NCBI GenBank assembly: GCA_003326205.1
Contig: LWTK01000040.1
Coordinates: 111,157-175,156 of the forward strand
DNA length: 64,000 nucleotides
Source: Nostoc sp. ATCC 43529
GTDB lineage: Bacteria; Cyanobacteriota; Cyanobacteriia; Cyanobacteriales; Nostocaceae
Reading direction: 5' to 3'
The first letter of the stretch is position 1. Each line of letters starts with the position of its first letter. The notes beneath the pieces are model-generated. The model searched no databases. It saw only the letters and a program-made list of their open reading frames with translations, and was not told the origin of the DNA. Below are positions 18,250 through 27,710 of this stretch, piece after piece. Both the position numbers and the translations under genes were made by a program.

Positions 18250-18694
18250 GTTGAGAACTAATGATTGATTTTATTTTTTAAATTAACTTACTTGCTAGTC
18301 ACCTCTACTTTGATTGAAGTTATTATTTTTAGTTTACCAATCTCCTCAGTATAAATTTGCCATTTTGGCAGATTTATTACTAATCTGCTTTGATGTTTGA
18401 ACTTATTTTATACAGATAGGTAATGGGGAGTAGGAATACGATTAACTTTTGGCGTCGATTTAGGGAATCAGATTTGTCGAGTTGAAGGCGAGTTTTTTAT
18501 ACAATCAAATAAAAGTCCTACATGAAAAATCTGCCATCCATTAAAAAATGGCATGGCAGTACTTGAGAATTTAATCAACTCTCAAGCAAATTCTATTGAT
18601 GCAAAATATTTTTAATTCAATCTCAAGTATCTCAAATAAATGTTTTGAGTACTTCCAATTTTATTTTTGATTGAACTGATTGATATTCTTTAAT
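18250..18694. other. AT-rich spacer downstream of the HetP-family gene
   Basis: I see no gene here. The stretch is low in GC and contains only short inverted repeats without a clear T-run. Confidence 0.4.
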
Positions 18695-19081
18695 TTACTG
18701 TGCGAGCCTGCGATCTAAACTACTACCACGGATTTCTGTTTTTTGCTTTCCAACTACTTCAAGATAAGGTATGTCTTTAATTTTAGTTAAGCAACTTGAT
18801 GAGACATTGTTATCAGATCTGGAATCGTTGGGCTGTTTGAGCAGTTTTATGTTTTCACTTTGCTGTTGGTTTACTCTGCTGGCTTGAGAGTTTTCTTTCA
18901 ACAATCGATTATAAGTACGATATGGAATGTAATGAAGAGGATTATAACCAGCAAATCGCAGCATTAAAACACACGCCCAGGAATACTTTCCAGCCAAAAT
19001 TGCTTCAACTACTTTATCAAATTGTTGAGCCTTCATTGTCTTGTCTAAGTTACTACTAATACTAGCAATGTCTTGATTCAT
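18695..19081 (-). CDS. HetP-family heterocyst commitment protein
   Basis: 128 residues. The segment QFDKVVEAILAGKYSWACVL (about residues 20-39) followed by MLRFAGYNPLHYIPYRTYNRL is the strongly conserved HetP core, and a second conserved block CLTKIKDIPYLEVVGKQ lies near residue 97. In Anabaena PCC 7120, HetP and its three homologues control the timing of commitment to heterocyst development, and hetP is activated by HetR. A HetR-type operator lies about 540 bp upstream of this start. The product is shorter than Anabaena HetP because it ends soon after the second block. hetC, the usual upstream neighbour of hetP, is absent, so this may be hetP moved out of context or one of its paralogues. 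Confidence 0.88.
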   Translation of the reverse strand: MNQDIASISSNLDKTMKAQQFDKVVEAILAGKYSWACVLMLRFAGYNPLHYIPYRTYNRLLKENSQASRVNQQQSENIKLLKQPNDSRSDNNVSSSCLTKIKDIPYLEVVGKQKTEIRGSSLDRRLAQ

Positions 19082-19617
19082 AGTCTTTAGTTCTCTTGGG
19101 TGAAGTAAACTAGTTTGGTTTCTGCAATTAGTGGTGTTTCAATTAAGGCTTACAAACTAGACTAGCCTTTTCGCAGCTTTTTAATCGCTTGGCAGAAGTA
19201 ATCGATAAACAACGATGTTTGATGTTGATTGAGAATAAGCATTCATCAACAGACGTGTAGATAAATTTCCCAAATTATCACTGGCGATCGCTGCTTTCAA
19301 GTCTCGGCATAGCTATTGGTAGATGCAGTTTTGTCTTCTTATAACTTTTTCAACCCCTAATTCAATCAATTTTTTTGGATTGCTTTTGTATAAAATACTA
19401 CTGCTGATATTAAATCATTTCCGGGAAATTTCTAATTTTTTTCGACTAATACAAAAAAAATATTTACCCTTAGGCGTTCAAAAGACCATTTGTATTTATA
19501 CTATTTTTTGCGGTTAATGTCATCTGCTAATATAGCAGATTTATAAGTGAAATTTACTGGCTAATTTTGAATATTTACTTATGTATTGTGCAACTTTTAT
19601 TTTTGTCATATTTGCTA

Positions 19618-19646
19618 ATTAATGAGGGGTAAGACCCCACAGACAA
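19618..19646 (-). promoter_or_regulatory. HetR-type operator upstream of the HetP-family gene
   Basis: On the minus strand the core reads GGGGTCTTACCCCTCATTA, with the palindrome GGGGT-CTT-ACCCC. From memory, the HetR site of the Anabaena hetP promoter has the core GGGGTCTAACCCCTCATTA, one base different over 19. It lies in the correct orientation about 540 bp upstream of the HetP-family start, implying a long 5' leader. Confidence 0.75.
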
Positions 19647-20390
19647 TATCAATTTTAAACCTTTATTATTGTCTAGTAGTTAGATAATAATACCATTAAC
19701 TATCATCTAAAACAAGATCATATTTTAGGAGTATATGTAGTATTTACAAAAAAATAAGCCGCAAATCTCAGTGAAGTGTTCTTATATTTTGCTAGACAAG
19801 GATTAATATTTTTGTCTTAAACACTTGCTATACAAGCATCACAAAAAATATAATTTATCAGGCAAGCATCAGTTATTAATTATTCATTAACACTAAGTAT
19901 GGTTATTATTTGAATTAGCTACTTAGTGCAAATATTATTATATATATTTTTAGTTTTATTTTAGGCTATTAAAAATAGTAGTATAATTAATAGACTTAAT
20001 ATAAAATTTTTATTTACTAAGAAATTCTATTTTTCTGCAATATCCAACATCAATAATATTAATTGCTTCAAAAATTTTAAAATTGTATTTTTTAAAAATT
20101 AAAAAAATATTGAAATAAATATATCAACCTAATCGCAGTATTCAAAAAGATGAATAACAAGTATTAATTAGTATAAATAGCGGATAAATATATTTTGTAA
20201 ATACGATACCTTGGTCTAAAACAAGAACAAGGTAGCAGTTTGTATAAGCAATGGTGGAGAGTCGGTGGGAGATGATCAATTTAGTAGGAAGTTGACTAAT
20301 TTGAGTTAAGTTCTGTTGAAATTGGCGTTCCTACTCAATAGCTAGGATTATAGTTGCTTGATTCTAAGCCAGAATTATTGGCTTCTGAAT
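19647..20390. other. Long AT-rich non-coding region
   Basis: Very AT-rich DNA upstream of the HetR-type site. No open frame here looks coding. Several near-matches to NtcA boxes (e.g. GTATTAATTAGTAT) lack the final TAC, so I do not call them. Confidence 0.4.
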
Positions 20391-20425
20391 CCCTCGGCGA
20401 TGCCTGGGTTGGGCTACGCCTACGC
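20391..20425. repeat. Interspersed repeat (GGCGATGCC...GGGCTACGCCTACGC type)
   Basis: CGGCGATGCCTGGGTTGGGC followed by TACGCCTACGC is a dispersed repeat type common in Nostoc genomes. Confidence 0.55.
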
Positions 20426-20502
20426 AATTTTTATCGTTGCTAGACAAATAGATAAGAAATTTCTTGCCAATAAGCTATTTACGGGTTATGATATGAGTCC
20501 GG

Positions 20503-20621
20503 CTAACTAAGACTTGCCCAAACTACTAGCACCTCATATCCTAAAGTTTGGGCTGCTTCTGCTAAAACTGAGAAAAAACCTCTTCATAGTGTATCCGTGC
20601 AAAGTTACGCACAGTGTACAT
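20503..20621 (-). pseudogene. Possible remnant of an unknown gene
   Basis: The minus strand reads MYTVRNFARIHYEEVFSQ from ATG 20621, then after one frameshift LAEAAQTLGYEVLVVWASLS and a stop. The two pieces join smoothly and look protein-like, but I recognise no family. It may be chance. Confidence 0.3.
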
Positions 20622-20875
20622 GTCTTAGCGTTTGTGTTTGGAACATTGCCAGCTTTCTTTGGAAGACAGCCTGGACAACGTTAGCAATATTTATCGCTAA
20701 AGCTAGTAATATTTGCATTTTTTGAAACGTAGTCTTGAATTCTCAATCCTTTAACTCTTACCATTACTGAAATTTTCCTTCCTTTCCGGAAACACTGGGA
20801 AAATAAAATCACAAATAATGAAGAAGTAGGGAAACCTCTCTCTACACTCAGGCTTTTTCGCTATGCAACAGGTGT

Positions 20876-20900
20876 AGAGACGTTGCAATGCAACGTCTCT
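20876..20900. repeat. Palindromic interspersed repeat
   Basis: AGAGACGTTGCA and TGCAACGTCTCT form a perfect 12-bp inverted repeat around a single base. This is a dispersed hairpin known from many cyanobacteria. The rest of 20426-21304 holds no gene that I can support. Confidence 0.7.
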
Positions 20901-21304
20901 CTCGACTATTTTGTGGGGAAATGATGGGTCTTATATCAAGTTCGGATAATCACTTATACCGTTTCACTTTAAGATTGATGCAAATAGTCAGCAGGGGGAC
21001 AGGGGGAAAGAATTAAAGACCAATCATTTGTATCATGCATTTCGTGAAATGGTATTACTATTCAAAACTCTCTGCGTCAGAGCGTCAATCCTAATCATAA
21101 GTCTTCAACCGAACCTGATATTGCCTTCATTCGCTAACTGCTTCTTACAAGGAAAGAGGTTTTGCAGATAACAGTAAAAAGTTATAGCAGGCAATAGGCT
21201 TAAAAGTCTCTTGATGTCTGGATTCTAGAATTAATTGATGTCCTAACTTACCTGGCAACTGCTATAGCTATTTTTCCAGGTAAGGGGAGAGTGTATTTGC
21301 GAAG

Positions 21305-23755
21305 TCAATTAATCAGTAAATAAATTCCCCAGATTGCCATTGGGCGCAGGTAAGTGCAGGCGCGAAAAGTCCCAGTTGCAGTGATGGCTTCAGGGGTGCG
21401 AAATTGCAGTCCATTGTCGTAAATTTGCTGCACTACAGCTTCTGTCAACTTAAATGCTTCATCTTTCATTCCCATCTGCACAAGAAAAGCGGCCAAGCCA
21501 AAGTTTATTCCTGTCCAGACTTCCAAAGGATGAGTCGCTTTGGGGTTTTCTGGCGAACCATCGGGACGAACACCGTTAGCAGCACCAAATTTCCCATCAC
21601 AGAATTTCAAAAAGCAGGCATCATAAACAGTTCTCAACGCACAGAGGGCACGATCGCTCGGTACAATATCTGGTAATCCTAGCAATCGGGCGTAGAACTG
21701 TCCGCACAATTGATCTGCCATTACCACATCAGAACCACTTTCGCTATCCAGTCGATAATACTGTCCATTCCAAAGCTTTTCTTGGTAGATTGGGCGGGAT
21801 TGTTCTAACCAAGCTTCATAGGTGGATTTTTGAAATTCCAAGTCGTTGCGATCGCCAAGGTTGTGATTTAATAAAACTTGGCTAATAGCGATCGCAGCTT
21901 CTAGCGCCGCTAACCACAACCCGCCACAATAGGCGCTGACACCTTGCAACCGCCAATCATCAAATGTTTGGTCAGGCGCACCAGAATTTTCCGGAATACC
22001 ATCGCCATCTAGGTCAAAAGTTTTCAAGTAGTCGAGAGTCTTAACAACCGCATCCCAACAGTCTGCCAAGAATTCCACATCTTCACCACCCGTGAACAGA
22101 AAATCTCGGTATACTTGCAATACAAAATCGCTACCTAAATCTTTCCATAAATTGCAGTCTTGATAGCTGGTGTAGTTAGTTTTTTCCCACACGTGTTCAT
22201 TCGGTGCGCCTAAATCGTGGGGTGTTGCACCAACGGCTTTACGAACTGCAATCGGACTTTCTGCCTTGATTGTCATGTAATAGCCAATGATTCGGGGAGT
22301 GTCATCACCTTGGGGAATTGCCCGTGCAAATGCCCGTATCACTGACTTTTCCAATTCTGGAAACAGCATCAACAGGGCAAAAGAACCATACAACCGCACA
22401 TCTAGACTTTCGTACCAGCGATAATCTAGGCACTCCAGCACCGCAAACTGCCCGATGGGGTCAACTTTTGATGCTGCACTCCAGAGAGTACCGCCACAGG
22501 TGAGGTCGTAAAGCTCATTAAATAATGCCATTTTAAACCAAGAAGGCAAATCTTTTCGGTCGAGAATGGGTTGTTGCCAACTTTGAATTTGCGATCGCCA
22601 GGTTTGGTATTGTTGTAAAGCGGTAGATGCGATCGCCCAAGCATGACTACCATCTTTACCAAAAAAGTCTGTGTATCTGCGATAGTAATTTATTCCAGCA
22701 GCAAATTCTGTAATCGGCAAATCCCAAGCCAGAACAAAGGGAATTTCGAGAGTTTCGCCTGGTTGGAGAGTAAAACGAAGTGCGATCGCAGCTGCTAGTT
22801 GTGTGTTTTCTGCTGCTGGAGTTGTGTCTTGATAATTAGGTAAAGAACCATCTTGAGCAAAGGTTTGCCATACATCTTCACCCGTACCAATGGAATTCCA
22901 GCGCGTGTGATAAAATACTTCCACTCCTGGATGTTTCAAAGTTGCAATACACCAGGTTCCATCCCCTTCTTCCAATGGTTTGTCACTATCAACCCGACCT
23001 AAAAGACAACCAAAGTATTCTGAATTTTCTACAATCTGATTGTAATTTCCTTGACTTTCGCCCCAGCGTGGTTGGTATTCATAAACTGGGCTACCGTCAT
23101 CGCGCACCCGCACTTTAGGAGATTTGAGGGCATTAGTAAACCAACCCACCATATTTTCCCAGGTGAACATGATGCTCAGAGTAATAGGTGCATTTGTGGG
23201 GTTGTGAGCATTCCAATGGAACACCGCCACCGGGTAGCTAGTTTCTTGGTAATTACCTGCCCATACTGGGGAAAACTGCTCGCAAGTCAACTGTGTTTGA
23301 AAAACATTTTCATACACAAACCAGCTACGGGGATACAGGGCATGATATTCGCCAGTTTGCTGTTGATCGATGGAGTTAAGTTTTCCCCTGCTTCCTTGCT
23401 CCCCTGCTCCCTTGCTGCCTGGATACCATTGCCATGCTTTGAGGCTACCATCCTCAGGTGCTTGGGTAGATAAAGCATAAGCTTGGGTAGATGTAGCATT
23501 GGACTCAAATATACTAAATTGACAGGCGGGCACGTTTTTGAAGATATGCTCGCCGCCATCAATGTGCCATAGATTAAAGTCTCCCCGTGAAGAACGACCG
23601 ATGCAACCTGCACCAAAGCCACCTAATGGCGCACCATGCCAAGGCCCATCATCAAGATTACTTGCGTAACGGACAGTATATGGCCTATCCCAGCCTAAAC
23701 CGATGGGACGATTCCAAGTGCAAGGGGGAATTTTCGCGGAGTATTGATTTGTCAT
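21305..23755 (-). CDS. GH116 family glycoside hydrolase (beta-glucosidase / glucosylceramidase type)
   Basis: 816 residues. The N-terminal beta-sandwich domain has PLGGFGAGCIGRSSRGDFNLW and QFSIFE, and the C-terminal (alpha/alpha)6 domain has CLDYRWYESLDVRLYGSFAL and the DLDGDGIPENSGAPDQTFDDW region that carries the acid/base Asp in GH116. It cleaves beta-glucosides or glucosylceramide-like lipids, but the natural substrate in cyanobacteria is unknown. Residues about 115-133 (GSKGAGEQGSRGK) are encoded by the CCCTGCT-type repeat near 23387-23425 and look like a tolerated in-frame insertion. It stands alone between long spacers. Confidence 0.88.
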   Translation of the reverse strand: MTNQYSAKIPPCTWNRPIGLGWDRPYTVRYASNLDDGPWHGAPLGGFGAGCIGRSSRGDFNLWHIDGGEHIFKNVPACQFSIFESNATSTQAYALSTQAPEDGSLKAWQWYPGSKGAGEQGSRGKLNSIDQQQTGEYHALYPRSWFVYENVFQTQLTCEQFSPVWAGNYQETSYPVAVFHWNAHNPTNAPITLSIMFTWENMVGWFTNALKSPKVRVRDDGSPVYEYQPRWGESQGNYNQIVENSEYFGCLLGRVDSDKPLEEGDGTWCIATLKHPGVEVFYHTRWNSIGTGEDVWQTFAQDGSLPNYQDTTPAAENTQLAAAIALRFTLQPGETLEIPFVLAWDLPITEFAAGINYYRRYTDFFGKDGSHAWAIASTALQQYQTWRSQIQSWQQPILDRKDLPSWFKMALFNELYDLTCGGTLWSAASKVDPIGQFAVLECLDYRWYESLDVRLYGSFALLMLFPELEKSVIRAFARAIPQGDDTPRIIGYYMTIKAESPIAVRKAVGATPHDLGAPNEHVWEKTNYTSYQDCNLWKDLGSDFVLQVYRDFLFTGGEDVEFLADCWDAVVKTLDYLKTFDLDGDGIPENSGAPDQTFDDWRLQGVSAYCGGLWLAALEAAIAISQVLLNHNLGDRNDLEFQKSTYEAWLEQSRPIYQEKLWNGQYYRLDSESGSDVVMADQLCGQFYARLLGLPDIVPSDRALCALRTVYDACFLKFCDGKFGAANGVRPDGSPENPKATHPLEVWTGINFGLAAFLVQMGMKDEAFKLTEAVVQQIYDNGLQFRTPEAITATGTFRACTYLRPMAIWGIYLLIN

Positions 23756-23825
23756 CGCCTGATGTCATAGCGTGAAGTTACGTCCATGAAGACTAGCGCG
23801 ATGTACGGTTTTTATCAAGTAGCAA

Positions 23826-23970
23826 AGTAATGGGTATGGGGCATGGGGCATGGGGCATAGGGCATGGGGCATGGGAAAGGTTAAATTTATCCCTTTTCCC
23901 TTTAACCTTTTCCCCTGCCCCTCATCTTCCCAGTACCCAGTCCCCAGTCCCCAGTCCCCAGTACCACTTT
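23826..23970. repeat. GGGGCAT and CCCCAGT heptamer tracts
   Basis: Five GGGGCAT-like units, a pyrimidine-rich stretch, then four CCCAGTC-type units fill the spacer between the GH116 gene and the next minus-strand gene. Confidence 0.75.
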
Positions 23971-23975
23971 GTCTA

Positions 23976-24632
23976 TCAGTGCATTTCGTCGTATTCTGGA
24001 GTTTCAACTCTTCTTGGATCTACACGAGAAGCAGGCAGAAACTCAGCCCGACGTACTGGAACCAAGGGTGGTGTAGGACCTTGATAAGGGTGAATCACTT
24101 GTACGGTGCGGGTTGGACGCTGCCGCGGTGAGAATAAAGCCAACACCCCAGCGACAACAACACCACCACCAATGGTGAGAGCTGCGCCTCCCACTGCCCA
24201 CAGCATGGGCGAAGACCACCAGGGACTTTGTGGCTGGAATGCTGCTACTTTTTGTTGGTTATTCTGCTGAGCTAATTGCCACTGCTGCTGAGTATTGAAA
24301 TTTTGGACTTGACCTTGGAGTTGTTGGTTAACCAACTTCAGCTGTTCGTTGTCCTTTTTCAAACTCTCCATCTGCATGTTCAGCTTTTCCATTTCTAGGC
24401 GCTGATCGGAATTGGGAGCAGTTGGTGGCTGATTGGGATAAATTGGTTGTGGTTGCCCGTAATATCCTCCTGGGTATTGTACTTGTGGCGGCATAACCTG
24501 GGGCGCTACCACAGTATTCGGCATTTGCGGAGCAACAGCGAAGTTAGGTTGTATATTTGTTCCTTTGAGCAATACCAGAGCCGCTAACCCAGCCACAGCG
24601 ACCCCACCGATAAATGCCATACTCTCACTCAT
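23976..24632 (-). CDS. Membrane protein with coiled-coil, unknown function
   Basis: 218 residues: an N-terminal hydrophobic helix (AFIGGVAVAGLAALVLL), a Pro/Gln/Tyr-rich linker, a coiled coil (about residues 78-115, RLEMEKLNMQMESLKKDNEQ and onward), a second hydrophobic helix (MLWAVGGAALTIGGGVVVAG, about 145-165) and a basic C-terminus with VIHPYQGPTPPLVPVRR. The layout suggests a membrane scaffold. I do not recognise a named family with confidence. Confidence 0.7.
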   Translation of the reverse strand: MSESMAFIGGVAVAGLAALVLLKGTNIQPNFAVAPQMPNTVVAPQVMPPQVQYPGGYYGQPQPIYPNQPPTAPNSDQRLEMEKLNMQMESLKKDNEQLKLVNQQLQGQVQNFNTQQQWQLAQQNNQQKVAAFQPQSPWWSSPMLWAVGGAALTIGGGVVVAGVLALFSPRQRPTRTVQVIHPYQGPTPPLVPVRRAEFLPASRVDPRRVETPEYDEMH

Positions 24633-24889
24633 CGCCTTTGCCCCTCAACTGCAATGTAACTATAACCATCTGTGAATGACTCACTCTCACACTCATAAAT
24701 TTTGACCACTTCACATAATACTCAGACTATAAGCGACTGTATCAGCTAGTTTTTTTACATCTTGATATCTGATGTTAATATTCAAGACCAGAACAGTCAA
24801 ATTGTCTACTAAACTTAGGATAAAAAAACTACGCTGTTACACTTTTTTAATCTACTTTTTCGCTCTCATCAACATGAGTATTTGTGCTG
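24633..24889. other. Spacer, nothing recognised
   Basis: Carries the promoter region of the coiled-coil membrane protein gene and the end of trpA. No distinct element seen. Confidence 0.3.
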
Positions 24890-25690
24890 TTACGTGGTCT
24901 TGATGGCTGCTTTGAGACTTTGGCAAAATTGGGCGATCGCATTTAATCCCTGTTCTGGCGTACCTTCTGCTAACCGCTTTACAAAAGCACTGCCCACAAT
25001 TGCTGCATCTGCGCCCCATTCCTTTATCTGAAGAGCTTGCGCTGGTTCGGAGATTCCAAAGCCGACACCAATAGGTTTATCAGTAACATTACGAATTTCT
25101 TTGAGTAAATCTGAGACTCGCGTTTGGATTTGGGTTCGCATCCCCGTCACGCCTGTGACGCTGACTAAATAAATAAATCCTTGGGAAGACTGGGCGATGG
25201 CTTGTATCCGTTCGGCGGAACTGGTGGGAGCTACCAATAAGGTGACATCAATTCCTATTTCACCAGCTGGTTGTAACAGACCCGCAGCTTCTTCTAAGGG
25301 TAAATCAGGCACTACCAATCCTGCTACCCCAGCGGCAGCAATTTCTTGGAGAAATTTTTCAATGCCACGGTGCAAAATTGGGTTGTAATAAATAAACAGG
25401 ACAATGGGCGATCGCATTTTGGGAGTAGTTGCTTGCAGCATTTCCAGCACTTGCTCAAATTTCGTTCCCCTTTGCAAAGCGCGGGTAGCAGCTGCTTGAA
25501 TGACTGGCCCATCCGCTAGAGGATCGGAGTATGGTACGCCCAGTTCAATGATATCTGCCCCATTGCGATCGAGGATTTGCAACGCTGCTGCTGTTGTTTC
25601 TAAATCTGGGTCGCCAGCGGTGATAAAAGGAATCAAAGCACACTCACGATTGTGCCTTAGGGTTTCAAAGCAATCAGAAATTGCAGTCAT
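24890..25690 (-). CDS. trpA: Tryptophan synthase alpha subunit
   Basis: 266 residues. It cleaves indole-3-glycerol phosphate to indole, which passes to TrpB. Diagnostic motifs: FITAGDPDLETT, ELGVPYSDPLADGPVIQAA (catalytic Glu and Asp region) and GVGFGISEPAQ. Full length. It is the last gene of the ndhL-DUF3007-trpA order on the minus strand, separated from DUF3007 by a heptamer repeat tract. Confidence 0.96.
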   Translation of the reverse strand: MTAISDCFETLRHNRECALIPFITAGDPDLETTAAALQILDRNGADIIELGVPYSDPLADGPVIQAAATRALQRGTKFEQVLEMLQATTPKMRSPIVLFIYYNPILHRGIEKFLQEIAAAGVAGLVVPDLPLEEAAGLLQPAGEIGIDVTLLVAPTSSAERIQAIAQSSQGFIYLVSVTGVTGMRTQIQTRVSDLLKEIRNVTDKPIGVGFGISEPAQALQIKEWGADAAIVGSAFVKRLAEGTPEQGLNAIAQFCQSLKAAIKTT

Positions 25691-25760
25691 TAGTCATTAG
25701 TCATTAGTCATTGGTCATTGGTCATTAGTCATTGGTCATTGGTCATTGGTCATTAGTTAT
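25688..25760. repeat. STRR (ATTAGTC/ATTGGTC) tract upstream of trpA
   Basis: About ten heptamers alternate between ATTAGTC and ATTGGTC directly before the trpA start. Confidence 0.85.
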
Positions 25761-25824
25761 TTGCAAAGGACAAACGACAAGTGACAAATGACGAAGAACA
25801 AATAACAACTGACCAATGATCACT

Positions 25825-26136
25825 TTACACCTGAGACTGCTCTTCTTGTTCTATCTCGGCTTGAATTCGTGCTAGTTCTTCGGGAGTTAGTTCTTCCAAG
25901 CGCTTTTGCAGAAATTCTTGCTCATACTGTTCCCGCTGTTGGTGGTAGGTCATTTTTTGTCCCACCGCACGGAAAAAATAGGTAGCTAACCAGCCAACTA
26001 ACACAGCCACTAGTAAGATTTGGCTCCATATACCAGCTTGCTGATTATCGAAGCCGACTAGCTGTAATCCTACATACGCCAAGCCACCGGCAATAAAAAT
26101 GCCTAAGCCAATTCCAATAGCGTCAATCCGTCGCAT
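25825..26136 (-). CDS. DUF3007 family membrane protein
   Basis: 103 residues with two hydrophobic helices (IGIGLGIFIAGGLAYVGLQL and WSQILLVAVLVGWLATYFF) and a charged coiled C-terminus (REQYEQEFLQKRLEELTPEE). This matches the DUF3007 family found next to ndhL in cyanobacteria and also in plastid-containing plants. Its conserved pairing with ndhL hints at a thylakoid role, but the function is not known to me. It lies 24 bp downstream of ndhL. Confidence 0.82.
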   Translation of the reverse strand: MRRIDAIGIGLGIFIAGGLAYVGLQLVGFDNQQAGIWSQILLVAVLVGWLATYFFRAVGQKMTYHQQREQYEQEFLQKRLEELTPEELARIQAEIEQEEQSQV

Positions 26137-26160
26137 GAGAGTTATGACCTACCAATTTCG

Positions 26161-26373
26161 TTAAACTTCAATTTGTCGCGGCCGGGGTCGAAAATTTGCA
26201 AACGGTGATAAAACTAACAAACCCGGGAAGAAGAAGAACACCAAAAAGTACATAAACACACGCTCGATGGAGCTAGCCACGTACCAACGCTGCTTCAGGT
26301 AGAGCAAGACAGCGATCGGAATTACTAGAAGGTAAGCTCCAGCCAAAATCAGATACAGCAGGGCGACGATCAT
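26161..26373 (-). CDS. ndhL: NAD(P)H-quinone oxidoreductase (NDH-1) subunit L
   Basis: 70 residues from ATG 26373 (MIVALLYLILAGAYLLVIPI), with two or three transmembrane helices and the conserved LKQRWYVASSIERVFMYFLV and FFPGLLVLSPFANFRPR. NdhL is a membrane subunit of the photosynthetic NDH-1 complex in cyclic electron flow and CO2 uptake. The frame is open to 26406, but the standard length supports 26373. First gene of the ndhL-DUF3007-trpA group. Confidence 0.92.
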   Translation of the reverse strand: MIVALLYLILAGAYLLVIPIAVLLYLKQRWYVASSIERVFMYFLVFFFFPGLLVLSPFANFRPRPRQIEV

Positions 26374-26804
26374 AACTTTTTTGTCTAAGCATCTATTTCT
26401 CATCATAGGGCGAAGAGCGAGACTCAGGGAAGTAGAGTCATGATACTTTCAAGAAATAGAGGGAGTGGAGAAATAGGGGGCACAGGAGCAGAGGAGTGAA
26501 TAATAACCCTCTGCCAACGGTTATCAGTCAATAGTCAGCACTCAGCACTAAAGGGATTTTGAGAAAAGCCGTCAGGAAAATTGACAAATGTCCAGTGTAT
26601 GATGCTATGATAAATAGCCCAGTAGCAAATCAGTGCTATTGTCAGACAAGGTGAAAATTTTTATCCAAATTGGTTAGGAAAAAATAAAAAACTTCCATTG
26701 GAAAAAATATTTTCAATCTAGTTGGACAAATGACACAATTGATGGTGGAATAGATAAGGGGGTATTTGCTGCCTCTACAAAATAAATAGTTACCGAACAC
26801 CTGC

Positions 26805-27190
26805 GGGGGTGTGGCGGAATGGTAGACGCTACGGACTTAGATAACTGAGCCTTGAAGGAGAAATCCCTCAAGTGGAAGCTCTCAAACTCAGGGAAACCTA
26901 AATCTGGTAACAGACATGGCAATCCTGAGCCAAGCCGAAAAAAGTTTTGAGTGCTGAGTGGCGAGTGATGGATAAACTAAAAATCCATAACTTCTAACTC
27001 AAAACTGCTAACTATTCGGAAGGTGCAGAGACCCGACGGGAGCTACCCTAACGTAAAGTCGAGGGTAAAGGGAGAGTCCAATTCTCAAAACTTGAAGTGG
27101 CTGTTGCCATCAAGTAGCAGTGAAAACTGCGGGAGAATGAAAATCCGTTGACCGTAAAAGGTCGTGTGGGTTCAAGTCCCTCCACCCCCA
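26805..27190 (+). tRNA. trnL-UAA: tRNA-Leu(UAA), interrupted by a group I intron
   Basis: The 5' acceptor GGGGGTG (26805-26811) pairs with CACCCCC (27183-27189), and A27190 is the discriminator. Exon 1 is 26805-26838 and ends in GGACTT. Exon 2 is 27140-27190 and starts with AAAATCCG. Spliced, the anticodon arm is GGACTTAAAATCC with anticodon TAA, and the T arm reads GGGTTCAAGTCCC. The intron lies between anticodon positions 34 and 35, the universal place for the cyanobacterial tRNA-Leu intron. Confidence 0.95.
26839..27139 (+). ncRNA. Group I intron of tRNA-Leu(UAA)
   Basis: 301 nt. The conserved core elements are visible: GCAATCCTGAGCCAAGCC (P/Q region), GGAAGGTGCAGAGACCCGAC (R region), TACCCTAACGTAAAGTCGAGG (S region) and a terminal G27139. 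It is self-splicing in known relatives. The segment at about 26946-27017 is expanded with repeat-like GAGTGCTGAGTGGCGAGTGA and its partial complement, in the variable P6b-type loop where Nostoc introns vary in length. Confidence 0.93.
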
Positions 27191-27255
27191 TTCAATTTAG
27201 ACTTATCAGTTGCTGCAAATGTGACTTTACCCATAACTTTGCCGCAACTGCAAGC

Positions 27256-27660
27256 TTATGCTTCCAAACCAATTTCTCTTCGTGCTGCTTTAACGGTAAT
27301 GCGAACTTCTTGGTCACGAAAACATCCTGGTTTAGCCAACAGTTATGAAATAGCAGCTTCACTAGGATAAATACCTTCACAGTGAAATTGCCTAACAGGC
27401 TTTTTTACGTCTTCACAGCACTGTTCAATTCGTTTCAAGCGAGATTCCTTCATATACTCAACATACTGGGCTGAAATTGCTTGGCATAGCTCCGGGAAAT
27501 GCCTATAAAGAACTCGCTTAGAATACCCAAGTTGCTTGGCTACTGCTGTCATAGGTAGCGGTTGCTCATTCCTCTGAGGCAAATCTTCAAGTAGCTGTTG
27601 AGCGCGATCGCTATCGAACTTTACTTCAAGCTTTTTTCTACTGCTATCTAGCTTGCATCA
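27256..27660 (-). pseudogene. C-terminal fragment of a TnsD/TniQ-like Tn7-family target-selection protein
   Basis: The minus strand reads, after an upstream stop, a basic start, then TAVAKQLGYSKRVLYRHFPE, LCQAISAQYVEYMKESRLKR, FHCEGIYPSEAAIS, an in-frame TAA, and then LLAKPGCFRDQEVRITVKAA and RREIGLEA before the final stop. This is a helix-turn-helix C-terminus like that of TnsD-type proteins of Tn7-like elements. The N-terminal part is missing and an internal nonsense codon is present, so it is a dead fragment. It ends 66 bp from the 3' end of tRNA-Leu, a known attachment site type for Tn7-like and CRISPR-associated transposons. Family assignment is from recall of the motif. Confidence 0.6.
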
Positions 27661-27710
27661 AATTTAGGAAAGACCTAAAGCGAAAGTCAAACCTCTACTT
27701 TTTAATCTAT

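Noticed and set aside
19647..20390. NtcA box upstream of the HetP-family gene
   Set aside because: Only near-matches (GTA-N8-TAT, GTA-N7-TAC) were found, which are expected by chance in such AT-rich DNA.
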